Positions 37,351-46,904 of a DNA stretch of 64,000 nucleotides are shown here, piece after piece. Below the pieces are notes generated by a model that had not been told where the DNA came from, searched no databases, and saw nothing but the letters and a program-made list of their open reading frames with translations. Numbering within the stretch: position 1 is the first letter of the stretch; each line of letters opens with the position of its first letter. The position numbers and the translations under genes are program-made. The stretch comes from Nakamurella aerolata (GTDB lineage: Bacteria; Actinomycetota; Actinomycetes; Mycobacteriales; Nakamurellaceae): contig NZ_JABEND010000014.1 of assembly GCF_013002705.1 (NCBI RefSeq), positions 27,102 through 91,101 of the forward strand. The letters run 5' to 3'.

Positions 37351-39495
37351 TCAACCGATGGCGGCGATCCGGTACCCGCCGACTCCTCCTGCTCCCGTGT
37401 CGACCGGCGCCAGTTGCACGATGCGCGCCGCCGATCCGCGAGCCGGGGTGCGCCCCACGGGGTTACCGGCATCGTCGAATACCTGGTAGGCGGGCAGCTC
37501 GTCGACTACCCGTAGGGTGATCAGCTCGGGCTCTTCCGCCATGACGCCGGCGCTCTGCCCCGCGCCGTCGGCACTCTGCCGGACCGGCCCACTGCTGCCG
37601 TCACCGCGCTGCCGGACGGACCCGCTGCCGTCACCGCCGCTGCCGTCACCCCCGCTGTTGCCGCTGTTGTCGATGACGCCGACGGTGGTGATGCGGTGGG
37701 CCGCGTCCTGCACCCGCCAGCCGCGCGCCCTGAGTTGTTCGATGGTGCCGCGGTCGGCGGCCAGCGCCGACGCCGCTGCGGCGGTGTCGGCGTAGACGGC
37801 GGCCAGCGCTGCACTGTTCCTCGACACCAACGCCTCCGCCCTGGCCCGGTCCAGCCGCCGGACCTCCCCCAGCCAGCCTCCGGTCGGCGGCCGGCGCGCG
37901 GCAGCAGCTCCCGACGGGGTCTCGTCGGCTGCCACACGGGCAGCACCCACTGCGGCCGACGCCGACACAGTCTCCGTCGCCGTCGCCGTCGCGGTCGCCG
38001 ACGCCCGCGGTTGCACCGAAAGTGGTTGCCCACCAGCTGATCCACGCAACCATCCGGGTACAACGAGCACGGCGACCAGTACCGCCGCCAACGCCGCGGC
38101 GCGCAGCCCTCGCTCTCGCCGGGTGCGGCCGACCAGGCCGGCCATCAGCCCGGCAGTCCGGCCGGCCGCGGGCCGAGCTGCGGCGGGTGCAGCGGCACGG
38201 GCGGAGCCGGCAGCGCCCGGCCGGATCTGCGTGACGATGCGCCGCACCCGCTGGTGCGCAACGCTTTTTGCGCCGCGTTCGCCGGAACGATCCGGGCGCA
38301 ATCCCGCCCTCGGTGCCACCTCGACGGTCGCCGGCGGGGTGGCGTCCTGGGCGTCCGGGCCATCGGCGTCGGCCAGCGGTGCGCCGTCCCGCCAGTCCGC
38401 ACCGGTGAGTGGGCGCCGGCGCTGCAGCTCGTCCAGCGGAACCGACCGCCAGCCGCCGGACGCAAGATCGGACGCGAGACCGGAGTCGACGGCACTGTCG
38501 AGATCGGCGTCCGGCAGCGCGTGCCGACCCGGCGGTGCCGCGCGCCCGCCGGCCGGCGGCCGCCCGGCGCCACCCACATCCGCGCCAGCACCATCCCCGG
38601 CACCAACGTCCCCGGCACCAACATCCCCGGCCCCGACGTCTCCGGCAGCAGCCAGTTCGATCGGCGCCGGCCTGCCGCATCCGGACAGCTCCATCACCAC
38701 CCGCGCCGCACCAGGACGGTCGGCCGGCAGTTCGGCCAGCATGGAGCGCAGCAGCTTGCGCAAGGGTGCCGGGAACTGCTGCCGCAGCTCGTCAGGCAGA
38801 TCGGGCCACTGACCGACGGTGGATTGCACCACCACGTCGGCGATGTCGTCGGCGTTCCAGGCCGGCCGGCCGGTGGCGGCGAACAGCGCAACGGCGCCCA
38901 GCGAGAACACGTCGGCCGCGGCGGTGGGCCGGGCGCGCCGGGCCACCTCGGGCGCGACGAACGGCGGAGTCGCCGCGACCGGCAGCCCGCAATCCACGAC
39001 GATCTGAGCAGCGCCGAGGTCGGTGAGCAGCGGCCGCCCAGCGGCGTCGAACAGCACGTTCGCCGGGGTGAGGTCGCCGTGCACCACCTCGCGCTCGTGC
39101 CCGGTGGCCAGTGCCGCCGCCAACGGAATCAGCAGGGTGAGCAACTCGGCCGGAGCCAGCGGGCCGCGGCGTCCGAGCAGATCGGCGAGCGTGCCACCCG
39201 CGGCGAGTTCGGACACCACCGCCACCCTGCCGACGTCGTAGACCGGACCCTGCACCGGAACGACGTGCCGGTGGTTCACCATGGTGGTGAGCGCGACCTG
39301 CCGTTTCGCCGCCGTCAACGCCGCCTGATACGGCCCGTCCAGCACCTTGAGCGCCACCCGCTCCCCACCCGGCGCGGCGGCCTCGTAGACCCGGGACGAA
39401 CCGCCGGTGGCCAGCAGTCGCAGCGCCCGGTAGCCGCCGAGGACGAATCCGGGCGCATCAGGTTCATCAGGTTGATCTGCGCCATGCCCCACCAT
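37351..39495 (-). CDS. Membrane-anchored Hanks-type Ser/Thr protein kinase
   Basis: This 714-residue protein has an N-terminal kinase domain (about residues 20-270). It shows a Gly-rich loop GGSSRVYEA, Lys50 in ALKVLD, the catalytic loop VVHGDLTPANVLF with Asp141 and Asn146, TDLGAA with Asp159, and APE at 181-183. The HRD arginine is replaced by glycine and DFG reads DLG, so it is active-looking but atypical. A Pro/Ala/Gly linker with a repeated GDVGA unit (about 283-305) leads to a membrane helix near residue 475. Beyond it lies an extracytoplasmic domain without PASTA repeats. The signal and substrates are unknown. The lipB gene is divergent. Confidence 0.87.
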   Translation of the reverse strand: MVGHGADQPDEPDAPGFVLGGYRALRLLATGGSSRVYEAAAPGGERVALKVLDGPYQAALTAAKRQVALTTMVNHRHVVPVQGPVYDVGRVAVVSELAAGGTLADLLGRRGPLAPAELLTLLIPLAAALATGHEREVVHGDLTPANVLFDAAGRPLLTDLGAAQIVVDCGLPVAATPPFVAPEVARRARPTAAADVFSLGAVALFAATGRPAWNADDIADVVVQSTVGQWPDLPDELRQQFPAPLRKLLRSMLAELPADRPGAARVVMELSGCGRPAPIELAAAGDVGAGDVGAGDVGAGDGAGADVGGAGRPPAGGRAAPPGRHALPDADLDSAVDSGLASDLASGGWRSVPLDELQRRRPLTGADWRDGAPLADADGPDAQDATPPATVEVAPRAGLRPDRSGERGAKSVAHQRVRRIVTQIRPGAAGSARAAAPAAARPAAGRTAGLMAGLVGRTRRERGLRAAALAAVLVAVLVVPGWLRGSAGGQPLSVQPRASATATATATETVSASAAVGAARVAADETPSGAAAARRPPTGGWLGEVRRLDRARAEALVSRNSAALAAVYADTAAAASALAADRGTIEQLRARGWRVQDAAHRITTVGVIDNSGNSGGDGSGGDGSGSVRQRGDGSSGPVRQSADGAGQSAGVMAEEPELITLRVVDELPAYQVFDDAGNPVGRTPARGSAARIVQLAPVDTGAGGVGGYRIAAIG

Positions 39496-39602
39496 GCTCC
39501 GAACCGTAGGCAGCGGCAGGCCCCGGCCGCCCGGTTGTCCACAAACCGCAGATCGTTCACCCTGACCGGACCGTTGCGGCGATCGAGTTCTAGGCTGGTC
39601 GG

Positions 39603-40373
39603 ATGAGCGTTGCCGACGTGTCGATCCCGAGCCGGCAGACCGGGCTGGTGACGCCGGGAACCGCCGCGGACATCGAGTTCGCCGAGCTTGGCCTTGTCGA
39701 CTATCTGGCGGCCTGGCAGCAGCAGAAGGCGCTGGCCGCCGAGGTACAGCAGGGCAACTGCCCGGGGCGGGTGCTGCTGCTGGAACATCCCGACGTCTAC
39801 ACCGCGGGACGCCGCACCCAGCCCGCCGACCGGCCGACCGACGGCACCCCGGTTGTCGATGTCGATCGCGGCGGCCGGATCACCTGGCACGGCCCAGGTC
39901 AGCTGGTGGGCTACCCGATTCTCAAGCTGTCCGAGCCCATCGACGTGGTGCACTACGTGCGCACGCTCGAGGAGGTACTGATCGCCGCCTGTTCCGATCT
40001 CGGCGTCGCGACCGGCCGGGTGGACGGACGTAGCGGGGTGTGGCTGCCCGCCGGCGACGGCCGCCCGGAGCGCAAGATCGCCGCCATCGGCGTGCGCATC
40101 GCCCGCGGTGTCACCCAGCACGGCTTCGCGCTGAACTGCAATCCCGACATGGCGGCCTTCGACCGGATCGTGCCGTGCGGCATCGCCGACGCCGGCGTCA
40201 CCTCGCTGACCACCGAACTCGGGCGCGAGGTGCTCATTTCCGAGGCGCTGGCGCCGGTGACGGCCCGCCTGCGGCAGGCGCTCGACGGCGTCCTCACCGT
40301 CCGGTCGCATCCGCTGCCGGCAGCACAGCGTCCAGCGGGTGTTGACTGGCAGCTGGACCGGGCGCTCGGATGA
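39603..40373 (+). CDS. lipB: Octanoyltransferase LipB
   Basis: LipB moves octanoate from acyl carrier protein to a lysine of lipoyl domains, the first step of lipoate assembly. The 256-residue enzyme has [17 protein letters not shown], the catalytic Lys158 in RKIAAIGVR and Cys192 in [12 protein letters not shown]. It is 30-40 residues longer than E. coli LipB, mostly at the N-terminus. The downstream hairpin suggests that transcription may end before the sunset-domain gene, with lipA served by another promoter. Confidence 0.96.
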   Translation: MSVADVSIPSRQTGLVTPGTAADIEFAELGLVDYLAAWQQQKALAAEVQQGNCPGRVLLLEHPDVYTAGRRTQPADRPTDGTPVVDVDRGGRITWHGPGQLVGYPILKLSEPIDVVHYVRTLEEVLIAACSDLGVATGRVDGRSGVWLPAGDGRPERKIAAIGVRIARGVTQHGFALNCNPDMAAFDRIVPCGIADAGVTSLTTELGREVLISEALAPVTARLRQALDGVLTVRSHPLPAAQRPAGVDWQLDRALG

Positions 40374-40464
40374 GTCAGACGGCGCAGACCCGGACGATCG
40401 AGACCGGATCGGCGGGCGCCCCCCAAGCGGGTGAGCGATCATGGAATGCTGACTACTCCGGGTT

Positions 40465-40492
40465 GGGTACCGGCACCAGCGTGCCGGCACCC
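40465..40492 (+). terminator. Hairpin after lipB
   Basis: GGGTACCGGCAC at 40465-40476 pairs with GTGCCGGCACCC at 40481-40492 with one mismatch and a 4-nt loop. It lies 92 nt after lipB and 109 nt before the next start. Confidence 0.45.
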
Positions 40493-40600
40493 GAGCCGGA
40501 CGAGATCAACCATCAGCAGCAACGACGAGACCGGGTTCAAGACAGAGACCGGCCGCAACCGAGACACGTGAACCATAGTGAGCAGACGAGGAGCCGAGTG

Positions 40601-41917
40601 ATGAGCGCCCCGAGTTGGACCCAGGACCTGAAGGAAAAGGCCGGCGTCGTCGGCGAGAAGGTGGCCGAGGTGGCCTCCGAGGCCGCCGACAAGGTCGCCA
40701 AGCTGGCCGATCAAGCGGTGCACTCACCGGTCGCCCAGTCGGCCACCGCCAAGGTCGCCGAACTGGCCGGCGATGCCGCGCACTCGGCGGCACCGGTGGC
40801 GGAGAAGGTATCCGTCGGGCTCTCCGGCAAGATCGACGCCGTCGGTTCGACGCTGGCCGACCGGGCCGAGGACTTCTCCGGCCGGGCCCGCAAGGCCGCC
40901 AAGCGCGCGGCCAAGAGCGCCAAGAAGGCGCGCAAGAACGGCGCTCGCACTTTCGCCGACTGGCAGCAGCAGGCCGGCGACAAGGCCAGTGAACTGGCCG
41001 GGCGCGCCGAGCAACTGCGCGAGGAGGGCAAGACCAAGGCCGCCGGCCGGGTCGCAGCCGTTGCGAACAAGGTGGCGCACGCCGCCAAGCAGGCCGACGA
41101 GAAAGCCGCCAAGGCGGCGCTGCAGGCCGAGAAGGCCGCCGGCAAGAAGAAGTCGCACCCGATCCGCAAGCTGGTGCTGTTCCTGCTGTTCGCCGCCGGC
41201 ACCGTCGCCGTCGTCAAGTTCCTGCGCGGCGGTCAGGTGACCCAACCGCCCGCCACCACCGGTGCCCCGGTGTACCCGCCCGCCAAGCCGGCCGGTGACG
41301 CTGACAAGTCCGACGCTGCCAAGTCCGAGGCTGACAAGACGGACGCCACGTCCGGCACCGACAAGAGCGACACCGGCAAGAGCGACGCCGGCAAGAGCAC
41401 GGTCGGCACCGGCGCCGAGTCCGCCACCGGCACCGACAAGCAGGCACAGCAGGCGCAGGCGGCCAAGACCACAGCGGTCGCCGCCAGTGACGAGCAGCCG
41501 GGTGCCGGTGCCGTCGGGTCGGCAACCACCTCCGCCAACGGATCAGCGGCGACGGCCGGCGGCACCGGAACCACAGCGGCACGGTCGCTCGCCGACACCG
41601 GCAAGCACGCCGCTCGCGAGGGCACCGGCAGCGTCGGAGCCACCGCGACCGCGGCCGGCAAGGGCACCGCCAAGGACGCAGCAGCCAAGCCCCGCAAGGA
41701 CTTCGGCCCGGACAGCCACGCGCCGCAGGCCGACGGCTCGCAGCCGGAGGGCTTCCCGGTGAAGGGCAACGCCGACTCGATGCTGTACCACGTGCCGGGC
41801 AGCCGGTTCTACAACTCGACCGTCGCCGAGGTGTGGTTCCGCACCCCGGAAGCGGCCGAGAAGCAGGGTTTCCAGCTGCCGGCGAGCCAGCGTAAGGACG
41901 GAGCGAACGGCAAGTGA
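40601..41917 (+). CDS. Sunset-domain membrane protein
   Basis: This is a 438-residue protein. Residues 1-180 are an Ala/Lys/Glu-rich helical region, probably coiled coil. A single membrane helix follows (about 187-208, [21 protein letters not shown]), then about 175 residues of Ser/Thr/Asp/Lys/Gly-rich low complexity. The end (about 385-430) is a sunset domain: [21 protein letters not shown] followed by [16 protein letters not shown]. That domain is found at the ends of several actinomycete proteins, including ArfC variants; its ligand is not known. The ATG follows GAGGAG and its stop overlaps the lipA GTG by 4 nt, tying it to lipoate synthesis at least in expression. Confidence 0.8.
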   Translation: MSAPSWTQDLKEKAGVVGEKVAEVASEAADKVAKLADQAVHSPVAQSATAKVAELAGDAAHSAAPVAEKVSVGLSGKIDAVGSTLADRAEDFSGRARKAAKRAAKSAKKARKNGARTFADWQQQAGDKASELAGRAEQLREEGKTKAAGRVAAVANKVAHAAKQADEKAAKAALQAEKAAGKKKSHPIRKLVLFLLFAAGTVAVVKFLRGGQVTQPPATTGAPVYPPAKPAGDADKSDAAKSEADKTDATSGTDKSDTGKSDAGKSTVGTGAESATGTDKQAQQAQAAKTTAVAASDEQPGAGAVGSATTSANGSAATAGGTGTTAARSLADTGKHAAREGTGSVGATATAAGKGTAKDAAAKPRKDFGPDSHAPQADGSQPEGFPVKGNADSMLYHVPGSRFYNSTVAEVWFRTPEAAEKQGFQLPASQRKDGANGK

Positions 41918-42888
41918 CCATTGCACCCGAGGGCCGCAAACTACTGCGGCTCGAGGTCAGGAACTCGGCGGTACCGATCGAGCGCAAGCCGGAGTGGATC
42001 AAGACCAGGATGCGCACCGGACCGGAGTTCGCCAACCTGCAGTCGTTGGTGAAACGCGAAGGGCTGCATACGGTTTGCCAGGAGGCCGGCTGTCCCAACA
42101 TCTATGAGTGCTGGGAAGACCGGGAAGCCACCTTCCTGATCGGCGGCGACCAGTGCACCCGGCGCTGCGACTTCTGCCTGATCGACACCGGCAAACCGGG
42201 TGAGCTGGACCGGGACGAGCCGCGGCGGGTGGCCGAGTCCATCGCCACCATGCAGCTCAAGTACGCCACCATCACCGGCGTCACCCGCGACGACCTGGAC
42301 GACGAGGGCGCCTGGCTGTACGCCGAGACCGTGCGCAAGGTGCACGAGCTGGCACCGAACACCGGCGTGGAGATCCTCACGCCTGACTTCTCGGCGAAAG
42401 CTGAACTCCTGCAACAGGTTTTCGACGCGAAGCCCGAGGTGTTCGCGCACAACCTTGAGACGGTGCCGCGCATCTTCCGCCGGATCAGGCCGGCGTTCAA
42501 CTACGAGCGCAGCCTTGACGTGCTCAGCCAGTCCCGCGACGCCGGCATGGTCACCAAATCGAACCTGATCCTCGGCATGGGCGAGACCCGCGAGGAGATC
42601 TCCCAGGCGCTGCGCGACATGCACGCAGCCGGGTGCGATCTGGTCACCATCACCCAGTACCTGCGGCCCACCCCGAGGCACCACCCGATCGAGCGGTGGG
42701 TGAAGCCGCAGGAGTTCGTCGAGCTGGCCGACGAGGCCCGCGAGATCGGCTTCGCCGGGGTGATGTCCGGTCCTTTGGTGCGCTCGTCCTACCGCGCCGG
42801 CACCCTGTACCAGCAGGCGCTGCAGGCCCGCGCCGGCGCCAACGGCGGATCCGAGGCCGGGACGGCACTGCCCGCCGCCGGCAACTGA
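41914..42888 (+). CDS. lipA: Lipoyl synthase LipA
   Basis: LipA is a radical-SAM enzyme that inserts two sulfur atoms into the octanoyl group on lipoyl domains. The 324-residue protein has the auxiliary-cluster cysteines 55, 60 and 66 ([12 protein letters not shown]) and the radical-SAM cysteines 81, 85 and 88 (CTRRCDFC). A conserved RSSYRAG near the C-terminus contains the serine that ligates the auxiliary cluster. The GTG start overlaps the end of the sunset-domain gene (GTGA). A strong hairpin follows. Confidence 0.97.
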   Translation: MTIAPEGRKLLRLEVRNSAVPIERKPEWIKTRMRTGPEFANLQSLVKREGLHTVCQEAGCPNIYECWEDREATFLIGGDQCTRRCDFCLIDTGKPGELDRDEPRRVAESIATMQLKYATITGVTRDDLDDEGAWLYAETVRKVHELAPNTGVEILTPDFSAKAELLQQVFDAKPEVFAHNLETVPRIFRRIRPAFNYERSLDVLSQSRDAGMVTKSNLILGMGETREEISQALRDMHAAGCDLVTITQYLRPTPRHHPIERWVKPQEFVELADEAREIGFAGVMSGPLVRSSYRAGTLYQQALQARAGANGGSEAGTALPAAGN

Positions 42889-42900
42889 CCCCCCCTCGAC

Positions 42901-42934
42901 AGGCCCGCCCACGATTCGGATGGTGGGCGGGCCT
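42901..42934 (+). terminator. Hairpin terminator after lipA
   Basis: AGGCCCGCCCAC at 42901-42912 pairs perfectly with GTGGGCGGGCCT at 42923-42934 around a 10-nt loop. It begins 13 nt after the lipA stop. Confidence 0.65.
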
Positions 42935-42952
42935 CGCCGTATCCTTGAGCCC

Positions 42953-43723
42953 ATGGCTAAGACGCGCGGGACCGCGAACAACGTGGCGGTGACCAAGGAC
43001 GAGAAGAAGGCGCTCAAGGCCGCCCAGCGTGCCGAGAAGAAGGAACGGCGCGGCCAGATCTGGCAGGCGTTCAACATCCAGCGCAAAGAGGACAAGCGGC
43101 TGCTGCCGTACATGATCCTCGCGGTGCTCGCAGCCGCTGCCGTGATCGTCGGGCTGGCCCTGCTGCTGAACATCGCCTGGTATTTCGCGCTGCCGTTCGG
43201 CCTGCTGATCGGCTTCGCCGTCGCCATGATCATTTTCGCCCGGCGCGCCCAGTCCAACGTCTACGCCAAGGCCGAAGGCCAGCCCGGCGCCGCTGCCTGG
43301 TCGCTGCAGAACAACCTGCGCGGCAAGTGGCGGGTCACCCCCGCCATCGCCGGCACGACGCATATGGATGCGGTGCACAGGGTGATCGGCCGGCCTGGCG
43401 TCGTACTGGTCGCCGAGGGCGCCCCGCATCGGGTGAAACCGCTGCTGGCGCAAGAGAAGAAGCGCATTGCCAGGGTGGTCGGCGACACCCCCATCTACGA
43501 CGTGATCGTCGGCACCGAAGAGGGCCAGACGCCGCTCAAGAAGCTCAATCCGTTCCTGATGAAGCTGCCGCGGAACATCTCGGCCAGCGCCGTCGAGGAG
43601 CTCGACGCCCGGCTCACCGCGCTGCGCGGACGTTCGCCGCAGACCGGTCTGCCCAAGGGTCCGATGCCGTCCGGCGCCAAGATGCGGTCGGTGCAGCGGG
43701 TGGCCCGCCGCGGCACCCGCTGA
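42953..43723 (+). CDS. DUF4191 membrane protein
   Basis: This 256-residue protein has a very basic N-terminus (KDEKKALKAAQRAEKKERRGQ), two membrane helices (about residues 46-66 and 71-92) and a cytoplasmic C-terminal domain rich in beta-strands, with RPGVVLVAEGAPHRVKPLL. The family lies next to lipA and glnA in mycobacteria (Rv2219), as here. Its function is not known; conservation and placement suggest a housekeeping role. The ATG at 42953 gives MAKTRG, the family start. Confidence 0.88.
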   Translation: MAKTRGTANNVAVTKDEKKALKAAQRAEKKERRGQIWQAFNIQRKEDKRLLPYMILAVLAAAAVIVGLALLLNIAWYFALPFGLLIGFAVAMIIFARRAQSNVYAKAEGQPGAAAWSLQNNLRGKWRVTPAIAGTTHMDAVHRVIGRPGVVLVAEGAPHRVKPLLAQEKKRIARVVGDTPIYDVIVGTEEGQTPLKKLNPFLMKLPRNISASAVEELDARLTALRGRSPQTGLPKGPMPSGAKMRSVQRVARRGTR

Positions 43724-43855
43724 GCCGTCCCGGGCCCGCCAGCACCATCACCCCCAACTGGTCACGCCGGAGCCGCGCCACCCGGGCCGTCCCGCAGATC
43801 CAGCGTCCGTCCAGGAGCGGCAGCGGGACGCGGCCCGCGGCGGGCGGACGAGGCG

Positions 43856-44311
43856 TCAGCGGGCCCGCACCACCACGGTGCGGCACAGCCGATCGTGCAG
43901 CCCGCGCCCGTTGGCATCCATCAGCAGCACCGGGATCAGCAGGAACGTCAGCGCCGTGCGCGGCACCGCCCACCAGCCGACCAGCCCGGCGCGGCGATCG
44001 TCACTGGCGGCGCCGACCACCGCCACCCTGATGCCCATCAGCCACTGCCCCGGCGTGAACCCGAACAACCCGACCGACAGCACCGTCATCACCGCCCACA
44101 CCAGCAGCGACCAGTTCTTGGGGGCGTCCGGCAGCGTGAACAACGCCGCCACCCCGGCGGACAGCGCGATGTCGATGACGAACGCCAGCACCCGGGAGCC
44201 GATCGACGCCGCCGAGCCAACGCCGCTGGCCGGCAGTTCCAGCCCCGTGCCGCCGCCACGCTGCGGGGCGGACGCGGTCGATGAACTCACCGTTCCAGAG
44301 TAGGCGGTCAC
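43856..44311 (-). CDS. RDD family membrane protein
   Basis: This 151-residue protein has three to four hydrophobic helices. The RDD features are GSRVLAFVIDIALSAG near residue 38, FGFTPGQWLMGIRV in the middle and LLMDANGRGLHDRLCRTVVV at the end. RDD proteins are membrane proteins of mostly unknown role. Mycobacteria have one in the same neighbourhood (Rv2219A). The GTG at 44311 is used; a GTG at 44290 is also possible. Confidence 0.85.
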   Translation of the reverse strand: MTAYSGTVSSSTASAPQRGGGTGLELPASGVGSAASIGSRVLAFVIDIALSAGVAALFTLPDAPKNWSLLVWAVMTVLSVGLFGFTPGQWLMGIRVAVVGAASDDRRAGLVGWWAVPRTALTFLLIPVLLMDANGRGLHDRLCRTVVVRAR

Positions 44312-44346
44312 CGCCGGCCAGCTGCCCGGCGCCGGCCGCGACCGGT

Positions 44347-44415
44347 GCCACTGCCGCGACTGCCACTGCCGTTGCCACTGCCGCGACTGCCGCGACTGCC
44401 GCTGCTGCTGCCGCG
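44347..44415. repeat. CTGCC-based short tandem repeat upstream of glnA
   Basis: Units of GCCACTGCCGCGACT and shortened GCCGCGACT or GCCACTGCCGTT versions alternate, ending in a GCTGCTGCTG run. They lie in the divergent 294-nt spacer 44312-44605 between the RDD gene and glnA. The rest of the spacer shows a lower-GC patch at about 44455-44500, a likely promoter site for glnA. Confidence 0.8.
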
Positions 44416-44605
44416 CCCAGGACGCCGTGCCGGACTGTGTAACGTGCTCGAAACATTGCGGTCGCCTGCAAGCAATACCGATTTCTAGACTCGGTCAGTA
44501 GGACGTCGCCGGGCCCGGCCCGGTCACGTTGCCGCGGATCGGCCTCACGTCGTCCGCGGCCCGCCAACGGCCGACCCCCGCCGAAGATCTAGGAGCTTGT
44601 CCCGC

Positions 44606-46030
44606 GTGTTCTCCTCCAACGACGAACTGCTCAAGTACATCGCCGACACCGACGTCGAGTTCCTCGACATCCGGTTCTGCGACCTGCCGGGCATCATGCA
44701 GCACCTCACCGTTCCGGCCGCCTCGGTCACCGCGGACGCCCTTGACGCCGGGTTCGCCTTCGACGGCTCGTCGGTGCGCGGCTTCCAGTCGATCCACGAG
44801 TCCGACATGCTGTTGCTGCCGGACGCCACCACCGCTCGGATCGACCCGTTCCGCAAGCGCCGCACGCTGAATGTCAACTTCTTCGTGCACGATCCGCTGA
44901 CCCTGCAGCCCTACTCCCGCGACCCGCGCAACATCGCCCGCAAGGCGGAGGAGTACCTGGCCACCACCGGCATCGCCGACACCGCGTTCTTCGGGCCGGA
45001 GGCCGAGTTCTACGTCTTCGACGACGTGCGCTTCCACTCCGACATGAACACCACCGGCTACACCGTCGACTCCAACTCCGGCTGGTGGAACACCGGCCGC
45101 GAGGAGGACGGCGGCAACAAGGGGTACAAGGTGCGGCCCAAGGGCGGCTACTTCCCGGTGGCACCGTACGACCAGTACGGCGATCTGCGCGACGACATGG
45201 TGGCCAACCTGACTGACGCCGGCTTCGAGGTGGAGCGCGCGCATCACGAGGTGGGCACCGCAGGGCAGCAGGAGATCAACTACAAGTTCAACACGCTGCT
45301 CGCCGCCGCGGACGAATTGATGCTCTTCAAATACATCGTCAAGAACACCGGCGCGGCCGTCGGCAAGACCGTGACCTTCATGCCGAAGCCGCTGTTCGGC
45401 GACAACGGTTCCGGGATGCACGCCCACCAGTCGCTGTGGAAGGACGGCAGCCCGCTGTTCCATGACGAGGCCGGCTACGGCGGCCTGTCCGAGACGGCGC
45501 GGTTCTACATCGGCGGCATCCTGCATCACGCCCCGTCGCTGCTGGCCTTCACCAACCCGACGGTGAACTCCTACCACCGCTTGGTACCCGGCTACGAGGC
45601 ACCGGTAAACCTGGTGTACTCCAGCCGGAATCGCTCAGCGTGTATCCGAATCCCCATCTCCGGCAGCAATCCGAAGGCCAAGCGCATCGAGTTCCGTTGC
45701 CCCGACCCGTCTTCCAACCCGTACCTGGCGTTCTCCGCGATGATGATGGCCGGGCTGGACGGCATCAAGAACAAGATCGAGCCGCCCGCCCCGGTCGACA
45801 AGGATCTGTACGAGCTGCCGCCGGAAGAGGCCGCCGACATCCCGCAGGTGCCGGCCAGCCTGCCGGCGGTGATCGACCGGCTGGAGGCCGACCACGACTT
45901 CCTGTTGGAGGGCGGCGTTTTCACCCCCGACCTGATCGACACCTGGATCAACTACAAGCGCGACAACGAGATCGACCCGATCCGGTTGCGCCCGCACCCC
46001 TACGAGTTCGCGCTCTACTACGACCTCTGA
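44606..46030 (+). CDS. glnA: Glutamine synthetase type I (GlnA1)
   Basis: GlnA joins ammonia to glutamate using ATP, the main ammonium-assimilation step. The 474-residue protein is GSI-beta: it has [19 protein letters not shown], the metal-site segment [30 protein letters not shown], and the adenylylation tyrosine in [11 protein letters not shown]. It therefore should be shut down by GlnE-type adenylylation when nitrogen is rich. AGGAG at 44591-44595 lies 10 nt before the GTG at 44606; the TTG at 44597 is too close to it. The end FALYYDL is complete. Confidence 0.97.
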   Translation: MFSSNDELLKYIADTDVEFLDIRFCDLPGIMQHLTVPAASVTADALDAGFAFDGSSVRGFQSIHESDMLLLPDATTARIDPFRKRRTLNVNFFVHDPLTLQPYSRDPRNIARKAEEYLATTGIADTAFFGPEAEFYVFDDVRFHSDMNTTGYTVDSNSGWWNTGREEDGGNKGYKVRPKGGYFPVAPYDQYGDLRDDMVANLTDAGFEVERAHHEVGTAGQQEINYKFNTLLAAADELMLFKYIVKNTGAAVGKTVTFMPKPLFGDNGSGMHAHQSLWKDGSPLFHDEAGYGGLSETARFYIGGILHHAPSLLAFTNPTVNSYHRLVPGYEAPVNLVYSSRNRSACIRIPISGSNPKAKRIEFRCPDPSSNPYLAFSAMMMAGLDGIKNKIEPPAPVDKDLYELPPEEAADIPQVPASLPAVIDRLEADHDFLLEGGVFTPDLIDTWINYKRDNEIDPIRLRPHPYEFALYYDL

Positions 46031-46136
46031 TTCGGGGCTTTTCAAGCTCTGCCAGTAGGTGCCTAAACGGCCGGTGACCTGCCATACGTCATTCAACGTT
46101 GGTCAACGTCAGGGTCGTCCTCGGGAACCGAGGCCG

Positions 46137-46175
46137 ATGCTAACGCTTGCCGATAGTATCGGCAAGCGTTAGCAT
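46137..46175. promoter_or_regulatory. 39-nt palindromic operator of the higBA module
   Basis: The 19-nt arm ATGCTAACGCTTGCCGATA at 46137-46155 is exactly mirrored at 46157-46175 around a single central G. A TAGTAT hexamer that can serve as -10 sits at the centre (46154-46159), so a bound antitoxin would block RNA polymerase. It lies 6 nt before the higB GTG. A small CCTCGG-GAA-CCGAGG hairpin precedes it at 46119-46133. Confidence 0.8.
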
Positions 46176-46181
46176 AGTGTC

Positions 46182-46463
46182 GTGATCCGGTCCTTCAAGA
46201 ACACCGACACAGAGAAGGTCTGGAACCGCGAACACGTCCGAACCCTCGGACCCGAACTGCAACGGGCCGCGCAGAAGAAGCTCCGTCTCCTCAACGCGGC
46301 CTCCGAACTGAACAGCCTGCGGGTGCCACCCGGCAACCGCCTGGAGAAGCTGGTAGGCGACCGAGCCGGCCAACACTCCATCCGCATCAACGACCAATAC
46401 CGGATCTGCTTCATCTGGACCGATAACGGTGCAGACGACGTCGAGATCACCGACTACCACTGA
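46182..46463 (+). CDS. higB: HigB-like toxin (RelE superfamily)
   Basis: This 93-residue protein belongs to the plasmid-maintenance killer branch of RelE-type mRNA interferases. It starts MIRSFKNTDTEKVW, has the central LNAASELNSLRVPPGNRLEKL segment, and ends with the conserved core QYRICFIWTDNGADDVEITDYH. Members cleave mRNA on the ribosome when free of antitoxin. The order, toxin first and HTH antitoxin second, is the hallmark of higBA. The GTG start lies just after the palindrome, so the mRNA leader is very short. Confidence 0.9.
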   Translation: MIRSFKNTDTEKVWNREHVRTLGPELQRAAQKKLRLLNAASELNSLRVPPGNRLEKLVGDRAGQHSIRINDQYRICFIWTDNGADDVEITDYH

Positions 46464-46487
46464 CCTAGAACCGGAAGGAGACCGATC

Positions 46488-46793
46488 ATGGCCACGACGA
46501 CCAAGGCACACGACCCGATCACTCCGGGCGAGATCTTGCTGACCGAGTTCCTTGAGCCGCTGGGCATCACCCAGTACCGCCTCGCCCAGGCCACCGGTCT
46601 CCCCCAGACTCGGATCAGCGAGATCGTCCGCGGCAAACGCTCCATCACCACCGACACCGCTCTACGACTGTCCAAGGCCCTGGGGGTCGACGACCGGTTC
46701 TGGATCAACATCCAGACCGACTACGACCTCGAAGTCGAGCGCGACCTCCACGGGGCCGAACTGTCCAAGGTGACAGCGTTGGTGACGAGCTGA
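46488..46793 (+). CDS. higA: HigA-like antitoxin (XRE-family HTH)
   Basis: This 101-residue protein has an XRE helix-turn-helix (about residues 22-75: LGITQYRLAQATGLPQTRIS followed by EIVRGKRSITTDTALRLSKAL) preceded by HDPITPGEILLTEFLEP, the HigA/VapI family start. It binds and silences HigB, and HigA proteins repress their own operon at palindromes such as the one at 46137-46175. An AGGAG lies about 8 nt before the ATG, 24 nt after higB, so the pair is one transcript. Confidence 0.92.
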   Translation: MATTTKAHDPITPGEILLTEFLEPLGITQYRLAQATGLPQTRISEIVRGKRSITTDTALRLSKALGVDDRFWINIQTDYDLEVERDLHGAELSKVTALVTS

Positions 46794-46904
46794 AAGCCGG
46801 CCGCTGGGGCCCCGGCGCGAGCGACAACGACCCGAGTCCGGGTGGCAGCGGTCCAGTCGGGGCCCGGGCCAGAGCGCGGCGGTACCGGCTGGCAGCATGA
46901 CGGC

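Noticed and set aside
33134..37489. Long plus-strand frame opposite sbcC and sbcD
   Set aside because: It spans two intact genes and their junction, and the composition is that of a GC-bias shadow.
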